A stretch of DNA of 13,987 nucleotides from Actinomycetes bacterium (GCA_021846725.1 JAJZWK010000033.1:1-13987), one strand, 5' to 3'. Counted from the stretch's first letter, positions 1 to 5,965 are shown. Notes: generated by a model from the sequence alone, not told the origin. Translations and numbers: made by a program.

Positions 1-646
1 TTGGAGGAGTCTTATCATTTGGATACAATCCCCACAAGGCACTTGTAGAGGCAAAGGTATCGTAAGGAGCATAACGACCGGGAAGATGCTGAATCAAGTT
101 GGAATAACTTCCACTCAAGACATCGACGTTGAGAAGCCTTTTCGAAGCAGCCAGAGCGTTCTCGTCCGGAATAATAGCTCCTGCATGAGCATAAATTGGA
201 TCGGAAAGTTGGCTAAGGATACCGAAATCCATATAGCGCGCAGATCTTATATCGCCTACAAGACTGGACTGATGGCATTGAAAGACTACCACCCAACGAG
301 TAATGAACGACTCTACCGGCTGTTCGAAGACTATATCCGCATTCTGAATACCTCGCTGAGGCCGAGCCGTTGGATAGTTGTCCACCTCTACCGCCAAGGC
401 AGGACGTCGTGGAATCTTACCCCCTGGTGCAGGCTCACCCGACAGAGGACAACGTGCCCCTGAAAGGGCAGATTTCGCTGCAGTCTGTGAGCTTTTGCTG
501 TGCTTGTGCGACAACGCTCCGTCCCCAGTTGATTGGATACGAATGTACTCCACCGCTATAAGAGCCACTACCGCCAGCAGAAAAACCACACCAACTGAAA
601 TAACAGCCTGACGAAGACGACTCTCTCTCTTCACATGTTTTGCCAT
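1..646 (-). CDS. DUF3048 (YerB-like) membrane-anchored protein, C-terminus cut by window edge
   Basis: The reverse strand is open from ATG at 646 to the left edge, giving 215 codons with no stop, so the C-terminal part lies outside the window. Residues 1-12 are basic, about 13-33 are hydrophobic (VGVVFLLAVVALIAV), and an S/K-rich linker follows. From about residue 66 the sequence fits the DUF3048 N-terminal domain: CPLSGEPAP, then ALAVEVDNYPTARPQRGI, NADIVFEQPVES, and DIRSARYMDF followed by PIYAHAGA. I recognise these family words (known from YerB-type extracytoplasmic proteins); the biochemical role of the family is unclear to me. The protein is probably anchored by the N-terminal helix with the domain outside. 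An in-frame stop lies 3 codons upstream (656-658), so 646 is the earliest ATG. No Shine-Dalgarno is visible. A TAGTCT box ends 6 nt before the ATG, suggesting a leaderless transcript. Confidence 0.85.
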   Translation of the reverse strand, partial: MAKHVKRESRLRQAVISVGVVFLLAVVALIAVEYIRIQSTGDGALSHKHSKSSQTAAKSALSGARCPLSGEPAPGGKIPRRPALAVEVDNYPTARPQRGIQNADIVFEQPVESFITRWVVVFQCHQSSLVGDIRSARYMDFGILSQLSDPIYAHAGAIIPDENALAASKRLLNVDVLSGSYSNLIQHLPGRYAPYDTFASTSALWGLYPNDKTPP

Positions 647-652
647 ACCGAC

Positions 653-658
653 AGACTA
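653..658 (-). promoter_or_regulatory. Possible -10 box (TAGTCT) for the DUF3048 gene, leaderless
   Basis: On the minus strand TAGTCT fits the TANNNT -10 pattern and is separated from the ATG at 646 by exactly 6 nt, so transcription would start at the A of the ATG. No convincing -35 hexamer is seen 17-18 nt upstream. The absence of a ribosome binding site and the in-frame stop that overlaps this box support a leaderless start. This is pattern-based inference only. Confidence 0.35.
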
Positions 659-790
659 CAACCGGCAAGCCCTCCATAAGTGTCATTAATCGTACTTTTC
701 ACTGTCATGCGAAATCAGGAAGGCGACAAGCCAGAAATGTCTATCCGCTGAGCCTCTTGATTCACACTATTTGACAGATCGTGCATTGCA

Positions 791-819
791 GCGCAAGTAG
801 GAGCGTTGGATTAGAGGTA
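791..819. repeat. 29-bp direct repeat, copy 1
   Basis: The sequence begins GCGCAAGTAGGAGCG and ends GATTAGAGGTA. It is identical over 29 nt to the copy at 863-891, with a start-to-start distance of 72 bp. Only two copies are present in the window. The matches break immediately at both ends apart from short chance identity. Confidence 0.9.
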
Positions 820-862
820 TAGCTGGTGAAGCCACGGTTTACGCAGAAGGACAGGCTATCCG

Positions 863-891
863 GCGCAAGTAGGAGCGTTGGATTAGAGGTA
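863..891. repeat. 29-bp direct repeat, copy 2, next to the acyltransferase promoter
   Basis: Exact copy of 791-819. It ends 15 bp before the putative -10 box of the acyltransferase gene, so it covers roughly -29 to -57 of a leaderless start at 920. It could therefore include the -35 region or an activator site; this role is inference. Confidence 0.9.
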
Positions 892-906
892 GAGCCTCCT
901 AATTGA

Positions 907-912
907 TACTAT
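907..912 (+). promoter_or_regulatory. Possible -10 box (TACTAT) for the acyltransferase, leaderless
   Basis: TACTAT fits TANNNT and lies 7 nt before ATG 920, so the predicted transcript would begin at the start codon. An overlapping TATATT at 910-915 is an alternative. No Shine-Dalgarno precedes either candidate start (920 or 929). The -35 region is not convincing. Confidence 0.35.
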
Positions 913-919
913 ATTAGCA

Positions 920-1624
920 ATGCCGATAATGGAATCCTTAAGAGATAAAACTAAGCGTGCTCTCTTGTCTGTTGTAGCGTCAGCCGTCACATCGACATGG
1001 GAAAAAGTATGCACTGGCGGGATCATAGGACATGGGCACCCAAGAGCAATGAGATTCGCAGAATTTGGTGAAGACAGCCTGATCTCCTTTCCTCCGGGAA
1101 CGATCTTTAATGAACAATGGATTGCAATAGGCAAAAACGTAATGATCGGACCGCGGGTCTCGCTTTCTGTAGGCATGGTTCCGGGACAACCTATCCTATC
1201 CAGCAGCCCCATGCTATTAATAGGTGACAGGTGCATAATAGGGCAAGGTAGCTATATCGTTGCGCATGATAGGATATTCATAGGAGACGACGTCCAGATG
1301 GGTCCCTACGTATACATTACTGACCAAAACCACGGATACGAGAACCCTGATCTACCTATAGGAACACAGTGGCCAGTGAACAAGGAGGTAACCATAGGTG
1401 CGGGCAGTTGGATAGGCACCGGCGCAATAATACTCCCCGGAACTACGATAGGAAACAACGTAGTAATAGGCGCCGGATCAGTAGTAACAGGTAAAATACC
1501 TGACAGGTGCGTTGTAGTAGGTGCTCCGGCACGTATTGTACGCCGCTACGTTCCCGGTAATGGATGGGAGCGCACTACAGCACACAACTTCCTGAGCAGC
1601 TCACACGGCTATGCAGATAGGTGA
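920..1624 (+). CDS. Acyltransferase with left-handed beta-helix (hexapeptide repeats), probable O-acetyltransferase
   Basis: The 234-residue protein has hexapeptide repeats ([LIV]-G-x4) in two blocks. One spans about 67-83 (IAIGKNVMIGPRV) and the other about 99-215. The signature TDQNHGYENPDLPIG around H138, followed by VTIGAGSWIGTGAIILPG and VIGAGSVVTGKIPDRCVVVGAPARIVRRY, is characteristic of acyl-CoA or acetyl-CoA dependent O-acetyltransferases of the WcaF/maltose-galactoside acetyltransferase type. H138 is the likely catalytic base. Proteins of this kind form cytoplasmic trimers and acetylate sugars or other small hydroxylated substrates; the substrate here cannot be read from sequence. 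The N-terminal 60 residues are not hexapeptide-like. The gene stands alone, divergent from the DUF3048 gene and convergent with the doubtful 1678-2106 frame. ATG 929 is a possible alternative start. Confidence 0.88.
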   Translation: MPIMESLRDKTKRALLSVVASAVTSTWEKVCTGGIIGHGHPRAMRFAEFGEDSLISFPPGTIFNEQWIAIGKNVMIGPRVSLSVGMVPGQPILSSSPMLLIGDRCIIGQGSYIVAHDRIFIGDDVQMGPYVYITDQNHGYENPDLPIGTQWPVNKEVTIGAGSWIGTGAIILPGTTIGNNVVIGAGSVVTGKIPDRCVVVGAPARIVRRYVPGNGWERTTAHNFLSSSHGYADR

Positions 1625-1677
1625 ACAACTCCACCGTTATGGTGCCCTTATGGACGGGGGTTGTGGTCGCCATCTGT

Positions 1678-2106
1678 TCACAGATAGGTAGACAATGGTG
1701 ATGCCGACCTTCCGGAGATATTGGACCCTACCGTACCACCAACAACATTATTAACTGTAAATGCCCACCCCCAGCCATGACCGTTACTGACCAGCATCCA
1801 GAAAGGTACCGGCATAAGGGGTGAAGGCCACGGTACCCCCACCTTGTTTGTCTTTGCTGTCTTGGCTGTTGTAATACCACTTGATACAGTACTCTTTGTA
1901 GTACTAGCACCACTTGAGATGTCTGTCGAGTCGACATTGCTTCTAGTAGGCGCAATAGTCTGACCAGAGTTGTCGGCTTGAATACCTACTGATATATCGC
2001 CACTCTGTGAACTCTGTCCGCCACCGAACGAATTCCCCGATCTCTCCGAAGAAGCATCACTGACCGTACCATTCACTCCCTGTAAAATAGGTAAGATGAC
2101 ACTCAT
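1678..2106 (-). CDS. Hypothetical Ser/Thr/Gly-rich protein, doubtful
   Basis: This 142-codon frame starts with ATG at 2106 and stops at 1678. I recognise no family. Residues about 15-85 are low-complexity, dominated by S, T, G and D (for example SGNSFGGGQSSQSGD). About 90-125 contain W, P, G and hydrophobic residues (VPWPSPLMPVPFWMLV, NGHGWGWAF). No signal peptide or membrane helix is evident. A weak AAGGTCGAG stretch sits about 5-13 nt upstream of the ATG. In favour: it fills an otherwise empty 617-bp gap and no competing frame exists. Against: biased composition, no family, weak ribosome binding site. It shares a 135-bp divergent promoter region with the PRC/MgtE_N/CBS gene. It could be a lineage-specific gene or a chance frame. 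Confidence 0.4.
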   Translation of the reverse strand: MSVILPILQGVNGTVSDASSERSGNSFGGGQSSQSGDISVGIQADNSGQTIAPTRSNVDSTDISSGASTTKSTVSSGITTAKTAKTNKVGVPWPSPLMPVPFWMLVSNGHGWGWAFTVNNVVGGTVGSNISGRSASPLSTYL

Positions 2107-2168
2107 AATTTCTCGACCTTGTTACTTAGCCTCTGCTTTCCCTCACAGTCATGCCTACAAAATACTCT

Positions 2169-2197
2169 TTGCTGACCACTGATTACTCTCTTATATT
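2169..2197 (+). promoter_or_regulatory. Predicted sigma70-type promoter of the PRC/MgtE_N/CBS gene
   Basis: TTGCTG (2169-2174), a 17-nt spacer, then TATATT (2192-2197) in a locally A+T-rich stretch. Predicted start of transcription is near 2204, about 38 nt before the ATG. The -35 end overlaps a CTGACC word also found in the transporter gene's operator-like palindrome. Confidence 0.5.
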
Positions 2198-2200
2198 TTT

Positions 2201-2224
2201 ATGCTAATATCCACTTATTAGTAT
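2201..2224. promoter_or_regulatory. Imperfect inverted repeat over the predicted transcription start
   Basis: ATGCTAAT (2201-2208) and ATTAGTAT (2217-2224) are complementary at 7 of 8 positions around an 8-nt spacer. The repeat lies just downstream of the -10 box, where a repressor would block initiation. The A+T-rich dyad is compatible with a metal-dependent repressor site, but no specific regulator box is matched. Confidence 0.35.
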
Positions 2225-2241
2225 ATCACACATAGAGGCTT

Positions 2242-3516
2242 ATGTCAAGTAATTCATTACCTTCCAATTCGATAATGGTAAACATAAAAGACCTGGTGGG
2301 CAGCCAGATTCATAGCCGTATCACCAATCATGTCGGCAAGGTGATAGACCTGGTTGCACGGTTGGCGGTAGAGGGGTATCCACCCATCACAGGACTGCTC
2401 GTACTCTATAATCGCCGTCAAATTTTTATTCCGATGAAGCTCGTAACAGGTATAGACAAAGGCAACTTGGCTGTAAGCAACGAGAAGGACTTGGCCAATT
2501 TCGATCCCTTCAAGAGGAGAACCGGGGAGGTACTCCTCAAGAGAGATATCCTGGGCAGGAAACTGATCTATCTTGGTGAGCATACGAAGCCACGCCTGAT
2601 AAAAGCAGCCGAAATCGACATCGCTGATATAGGAGGTTCCTGGCGAGTAGTCGGTATAGAAGCCCACAAGCATAGGAAGCTCTTTCACCACTCTCCCGGA
2701 CAGGAAGAAGAACATACCGGATTCATAGACTGGAGCCATCTGGAGCCATTTCTGGCCCATGTACCAACCTCGCGCCTACGCGTATCGTACCGCAAACTTG
2801 CAAAGGTACATCCCAGTGAATTGGCTGATCTAGTCGAGTCAGCATCTCCAGAAGAAGGACAAGAGATCATCGCTGCAGTAAGTGAGGACAAGGAACTCGA
2901 AGCTGATGTATTCGAAGAGCTCGACGACGAGCACCAACTAGAACTGGTTGCCAGACGTACTGACGCGCAAGTCGCTTCCCTGCTGGCAACGATGGCACCG
3001 GATGATGCGGTAGACCTGCTAAGCGAGATCGAGCAGGAGAGACGACAACCAATTCTCAGACTCATGCCTTTCAGTCAGCAAATGAAGGTGAGAAGCCTAT
3101 TGGGATACAATGCAGAGACCGCCGGTGGCCTGATGAATCCTGCCGTAATATCGATTGCCAATGACCAAACTGTCGGTGATGCAATCGAACGGGTAAAGAC
3201 CGGAGATGAGCCTTATGAGACTGCATGCACCTTATATGTGGTCTCTGAAGACAACAAGCTAATCGGCTCGTTCAATATCGTAGAGCTACTGCGTGCAGCT
3301 CCAGATAAATCGGTATCCGATATTGCTCATCCCGATCCGCCACACGTATCCACCAACTCCGATCTGCCAGACATAGCGACCATCATGGAAGACTACAATC
3401 TGACCGCTGTTCCTGTCGTGGATGCCAACTTTACCCTGGTAGGACAAGTAACAGTCGACGACCTACTGGAACAAATCGTGCCAGAAAATTGGAAACGCCG
3501 TTCAGAGCTCCTCTGA
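2242..3516 (+). CDS. Soluble PRC-barrel / MgtE_N / CBS-pair protein (Mg2+-sensing module without a channel)
   Basis: The 424-residue protein has two PRC-barrel-like halves, about 12-70 (MVNIKDLVGSQIHSRITN) and about 88-145 (GEVLLKRDILGRKLIYLG). An acidic, helical MgtE_N domain follows at about 185-290 (LAKVHPSELADLVES, FEELDDEHQLELVA, MAPDDAVDLLSEI). The MgtE signature GYNAETAGGLMNP (288-300) and two CBS motifs (about 302-352 and 362-412) complete it. There are no membrane helices, so the MgtE channel domain is absent. In MgtE transporters the N and CBS domains bind Mg2+ and gate the channel. Free-standing actinobacterial proteins with this architecture are known but their role is not firmly established. 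It is most simply a cytoplasmic Mg2+ sensor or partner. An AGAGG sequence lies about 5 nt before ATG 2242, preferred over ATG 2275. The next plus-strand gene is an NRAMP transporter with a magnesium-type site. Confidence 0.87.
   Translation: MSSNSLPSNSIMVNIKDLVGSQIHSRITNHVGKVIDLVARLAVEGYPPITGLLVLYNRRQIFIPMKLVTGIDKGNLAVSNEKDLANFDPFKRRTGEVLLKRDILGRKLIYLGEHTKPRLIKAAEIDIADIGGSWRVVGIEAHKHRKLFHHSPGQEEEHTGFIDWSHLEPFLAHVPTSRLRVSYRKLAKVHPSELADLVESASPEEGQEIIAAVSEDKELEADVFEELDDEHQLELVARRTDAQVASLLATMAPDDAVDLLSEIEQERRQPILRLMPFSQQMKVRSLLGYNAETAGGLMNPAVISIANDQTVGDAIERVKTGDEPYETACTLYVVSEDNKLIGSFNIVELLRAAPDKSVSDIAHPDPPHVSTNSDLPDIATIMEDYNLTAVPVVDANFTLVGQVTVDDLLEQIVPENWKRRSELL
3502..3516 (+). other. Short perfect hairpin at the stop codon
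   Basis: TCAGAG-CTC-CTCTGA forms a 6-bp stem with a 3-nt loop covering the last codons and stop of the PRC/MgtE_N/CBS gene. No T-run follows, so I do not call it a terminator. Confidence 0.3.
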
Positions 3517-3607
3517 TCAACAAGCTCCGTAAGAACTGGGCTGTTTGACAGATGCTTCTTGTGGATGCTTCTTGTGGATACTTGGGGAGACGAACCACTG
3601 GCATGAC
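3517..3607. other. Intergenic spacer with a 13-bp tandem repeat
   Basis: GATGCTTCTTGTG occurs twice head to tail at 3551-3563 and 3564-3576, followed by a decayed third start (GATACTTGG). I see no gene and no clear terminator here. The transporter promoter begins at 3608. Confidence 0.6.
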
Positions 3608-3636
3608 TTGCATGGGGAACATAAATCATGTATACT
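3608..3636 (+). promoter_or_regulatory. Predicted sigma70-type promoter of the NRAMP transporter
   Basis: TTGCAT (3608-3613), exactly 17 nt, then TATACT (3631-3636). This is the best promoter match in the window. The predicted start near 3643 coincides with the left end of a 13-bp perfect palindrome and would give a leader of about 385 nt before ATG 4029. Confidence 0.6.
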
Positions 3637-3642
3637 GTAAAT

Positions 3643-3655
3643 GGTCAGTCTGACC
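3643..3655. promoter_or_regulatory. Operator-like palindrome GGTCAG-T-CTGACC at the predicted start site
   Basis: This is a perfect 6+1+6 inverted repeat beginning 7 nt after the -10 box, a typical repressor position. A further TGACCA half-site occurs at 3679-3684. A longer 9-bp inverted pair (AAATGGTCA 3639-3647 with TGACCATTT 3679-3687) spans the region. CTGACC also occurs at 2172-2177 in the promoter of the neighbouring Mg-sensor gene. The regulator is unknown; a metal-responsive repressor is inferred from gene content. Confidence 0.45.
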
Positions 3656-3939
3656 GTTATCGTTTCTGAAGCTTAGATTGACCATTTAGCATAACAGTCC
3701 AATAAACGCCAAGAGCGACAGAAGTACTACTAAAGTAGTGCGTTACCGATGAAAGGAGGTAGGGAAAAGATGCGTGATAAACCCCGAAGTACCACCTCAT
3801 CCAGGCGCGCCCCCGGCCGTTTCTGTGGACTGAATGTGCTGAGCAACATCCGTTAAAGTTCATTCGTCCTATAGGGGGTAAGCGAGAGTCCCAATCTCGC
3901 GACCTGTCTTGCACAATCAAGTACCGCACTGGTATGCAA

Positions 3940-3991
3940 GAGCAAGCAACAGAGTAAGTAACTCAAGTAAGCAACGGAGCAAGCAACAGAG
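3940..3991 (+). repeat. Purine-rich direct repeats upstream of the transporter start
   Basis: GAGCAAGCAACAGAG occurs exactly at 3940-3954 and 3977-3991. A related AAGTAAGCAACGGAG lies between them, giving an AAGCAAC-R-GAG array. The first copy overlaps the descending arm of the last leader hairpin. Its function is unknown; it could be an unstructured ribosome standby or protein-binding segment. Confidence 0.7.
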
Positions 3992-4028
3992 CAGATACCC
4001 TAAAGGACTACAGGAAAGAATATGAACA

Positions 4029-5885
4029 ATGGAAACCATGAAGAATGACTCACGCTTCGTACTCGACGAAGCTCACATAGGCGACATAAAGGGAGCACTC
4101 GGCACAATCAGAGTGGACGACCAGCCAGTTACCAGCTCTCGCCTAAAGAAAATTCTGGCGTTACTGGCAATAATGGGACCGGGACTGATCGTCATGATAG
4201 GAGACAACGACGCAGGTGGAGTGGCTACCTATGCCCAAGCCGGACAGAACTACGGTACCGGTCTGATCTGGGTATTGCTCATCCTCATACCGGTACTCAT
4301 GATAGCACAGGAGATGGTGGTCAGGCTGGGGGCAGTAACAGGAGTAGGTCATGGAAGGCTGATCAAAGAGCGCTTCGGTAAGGCATGGGCAATGTTTTCA
4401 ATTATCGATCTCCTTGTCCTGAACTTCCTCACCATAGTGACCGAGTTCATCGGAGTATCAATGGCACTAGACTACCTCGGGGTAAGTCCTTACATATCTA
4501 TCCCGATCGCAGCTGCCGCTCTGGTAGGCGTTACCATGTCAGGTAGTTTCCGTCGTTGGGAAAGTGCCATGTATGTCCTCATCTTTGCCAGCCTGCTTAT
4601 ATACCCTCTGGCTCTTATGGCCCACCCTGCTGCAATGCCAATCCTGAAAGGTACCCTCATCCCTACTATGCCCGGAGGAACGAACAATGTACTTGTGATG
4701 TTTATCATTGCCATCATCGGCACTACTATCGCTCCATGGCAGTTGTTCTTCCAGCAGTCCAATGTAGTAGACAAACGAATCACGCCGCGCTGGGTAAACT
4801 ACGAAAGGGCAGATACCTTCATAGGATCAGGATTGACCAATGTCGCGGCGGCGGCAATTATGATCGTAACCGCTTTCGCCTTTCTCCACACATCCTTCCA
4901 CGGACAGTTCACCAGTGCTCTTGGGGTAGAAAATGCTCTTGGCCATACAATTGGACATGCCGCAGGAGTCATGTTTTCAATAGTGCTCTTGGATGCCTCG
5001 ATAATAGGTGCCGCAGCAGTAACGCTTTCGACATCGTATGCAACTGCAGACATGTTTGGAATGAAGCATTCTTTGCATCGCTCTTGGAAAGATGCCAAGG
5101 GTTTCTATGGCTCCTATGCGTTACTAGTTGCCATAGCTGCAGGAATAGTTCTCGTGCCACACGCGCCTCTCGGATTGATGACAGAGTCTGTGCAGGTACT
5201 TGCCGGTATGCTACTTCCCAGCGCTATCGTCTTTTTGCTGATACTGTGCAATGATCGCGATATACTCGGCCCCTGGGTAAATCCCACCTGGCTGAATATC
5301 GCAGCAGGAATCATAGTGGGAATGCTGGTAGATCTCTCTATCGTGCTTACGGTTACAGTTGTGTTTCCATCATGGAGCGCTATATCTGTATTCATGGTGA
5401 CGACCATACTTATAATAATAGGAACAGTGGGACTGGGAGTATGGTTGGCCATTAAGGGACGTAAAGAACGTAAGGATGGCGTAGTATTGACAATAAGGCA
5501 ACGCGGCCAGAACCAGATTGGGTATGAGAACAATATCACATCTGGTCAGGACAGCAGGATATCTGCTCAGCATGTCAACGAATCTGGTCGAAACGATGAA
5601 GTGTCACGCCAGGATAGCCGGGATATAAGATTGTCTGAGCAGGACAGCAGGGTGCCACGTGAAGGCAACAGATTCTCACGTCAAAGTAGCAAGGCATCAC
5701 GTAGGGCTGCCAGGGAAGCTCTCAGAGAAGAACGAGCCAGCTGGAGCATGCCTTCTCTGGCATTGCTTGAAAAACCAACCTGGTCGCCGATTCGTAGGAT
5801 TGGTATGTACACTCTACGAGCATATATAGTACTCGCAGTCATAATGTTGCTTGTCAAAACTATCCAGCTTGGTATAGGGCACTGA
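4029..5885 (+). CDS. NRAMP (SLC11) family transporter, magnesium-type (NRMT-like) metal site
   Basis: The 618-residue inner-membrane protein has the NRAMP fold. Helix 1 reads GPGLIVMIGDNDAGGVATYAQ (about 50-70) and helix 6 reads IGTTIAPWQLFFQQS (about 230-244). Canonical Mn/Fe transporters have D-P-G-N and M-P-H at these places. Here they are D61-A-G-G64 and A235-P-W, so the Asn and the soft Met ligand are lost. This pattern is described for NRAMP-related magnesium transporters, so Mg2+ uptake is more likely than Mn2+; transport is probably proton-independent as in that clade (inference). A hydrophilic Q/D/S/R-rich linker (about 475-590, repeated QDSR) and an extra C-terminal helix (about 594-616) follow the usual core. 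AGGAAAG at 4012-4018 suits ATG 4029; ATG 4038 is an alternative. A 9-codon frame (4022-4048) overlaps the start. Confidence 0.9.
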   Translation: METMKNDSRFVLDEAHIGDIKGALGTIRVDDQPVTSSRLKKILALLAIMGPGLIVMIGDNDAGGVATYAQAGQNYGTGLIWVLLILIPVLMIAQEMVVRLGAVTGVGHGRLIKERFGKAWAMFSIIDLLVLNFLTIVTEFIGVSMALDYLGVSPYISIPIAAAALVGVTMSGSFRRWESAMYVLIFASLLIYPLALMAHPAAMPILKGTLIPTMPGGTNNVLVMFIIAIIGTTIAPWQLFFQQSNVVDKRITPRWVNYERADTFIGSGLTNVAAAAIMIVTAFAFLHTSFHGQFTSALGVENALGHTIGHAAGVMFSIVLLDASIIGAAAVTLSTSYATADMFGMKHSLHRSWKDAKGFYGSYALLVAIAAGIVLVPHAPLGLMTESVQVLAGMLLPSAIVFLLILCNDRDILGPWVNPTWLNIAAGIIVGMLVDLSIVLTVTVVFPSWSAISVFMVTTILIIIGTVGLGVWLAIKGRKERKDGVVLTIRQRGQNQIGYENNITSGQDSRISAQHVNESGRNDEVSRQDSRDIRLSEQDSRVPREGNRFSRQSSKASRRAAREALREERASWSMPSLALLEKPTWSPIRRIGMYTLRAYIVLAVIMLLVKTIQLGIGH

Positions 5886-5930
5886 CTGTTACAGCGAGCG
5901 CAATACGATAAGCCCTCAATACGGCGATCG

Positions 5931-5965
5931 CAATACGGTAAGCGCAAGCCCCGGCTGTAGCCGTG
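5931..5965. repeat. 35-bp direct repeat with internal hairpin, copy 1
   Basis: Identical over 35 nt to 6001-6035, period 70 bp. It begins CAATACGGTAAGCGCAAG and contains CGGCT-GT-AGCCG (5952-5963), a 5-bp stem with a 2-nt loop. It resembles REP-type intergenic repeats, possibly acting at convergent 3' ends. Confidence 0.9.

Larger units (their letters stand above)
647..919. other. Divergent intergenic region with direct repeats, no gene seen
   Basis: This spacer separates the divergently transcribed DUF3048 and acyltransferase genes. I see no supported reading frame on either strand. It contains two exact 29-bp direct repeats (listed separately), a perfect TTGACA hexamer at 771-776 without a matching -10 at 16-18 nt, and a -10-like element next to the acyltransferase start. 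Confidence 0.6.
3643..4028 (+). promoter_or_regulatory. Long structured 5' leader of the transporter gene, candidate riboswitch or attenuator
   Basis: Several stem-loops can be drawn. ACTAC/GTAGT pair at 3726-3739. GATG-[AAAG]-GAGGT (3748-3760) pairs with ACCTCATC (3794-3801). GGAC-[T]-GAATG (3827-3836) pairs with CATTCGTCC (3861-3869). GCGAGA (3882-3887) pairs with TCTCGC (3895-3900). CTTGCA (3908-3913) pairs with TGCAAG (3935-3940), with inner TACC/GGTA. No reading frame is convincing. The words CCGTTA (3654-3659), GTCCAA and ACGCCAA (3706-3712), then ACAGAA (3718-3723) before a hairpin resemble parts of the magnesium M-box as I remember it. However, the M-box core word GGTGAGGCTCC is missing, so I do not assign a class. 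Confidence 0.45.

Noticed and set aside
791..891. CRISPR-like pair of 29-bp repeats separated by 43 bp
   Set aside because: Only two copies, no dyad symmetry in the repeat, a long spacer and no cas genes; it is better described as a direct repeat.
2257..3065. Minus-strand frames opposite the PRC/MgtE_N/CBS gene
   Set aside because: They mirror a clear coding region; their Ser-rich or Tyr-rich composition comes from the antisense of real codons.
3502..3516. Intrinsic terminator after the PRC/MgtE_N/CBS gene
   Set aside because: The stem is only 6 bp, lies over the stop codon and is not followed by a T-run.
3657..3929. 90-codon minus-strand frame in the transporter leader
   Set aside because: No family or good start, and the region is better explained by plus-strand promoter, palindrome and paired stems.
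3643..4028. Confident call of an M-box, yybP-ykoY or c-di-GMP riboswitch
   Set aside because: Only scattered words match from memory (for example GTTACCGATG at 3742-3751 recalls the end of a GEMM element), and the defining cores are not present.
4556..5254. 232-codon plus-strand frame inside the transporter gene
   Set aside because: It lies wholly within the NRAMP coding region in another frame, is rich in Cys/His/Arg without family character, and is a shadow.
4029..5885. Assignment as MntH, Mn2+/H+ symporter
   Set aside because: The helix 1 Asn and helix 6 Met and His that define Mn/Fe transporters are replaced (G64, A235, W237), so the symbol mntH is not used.
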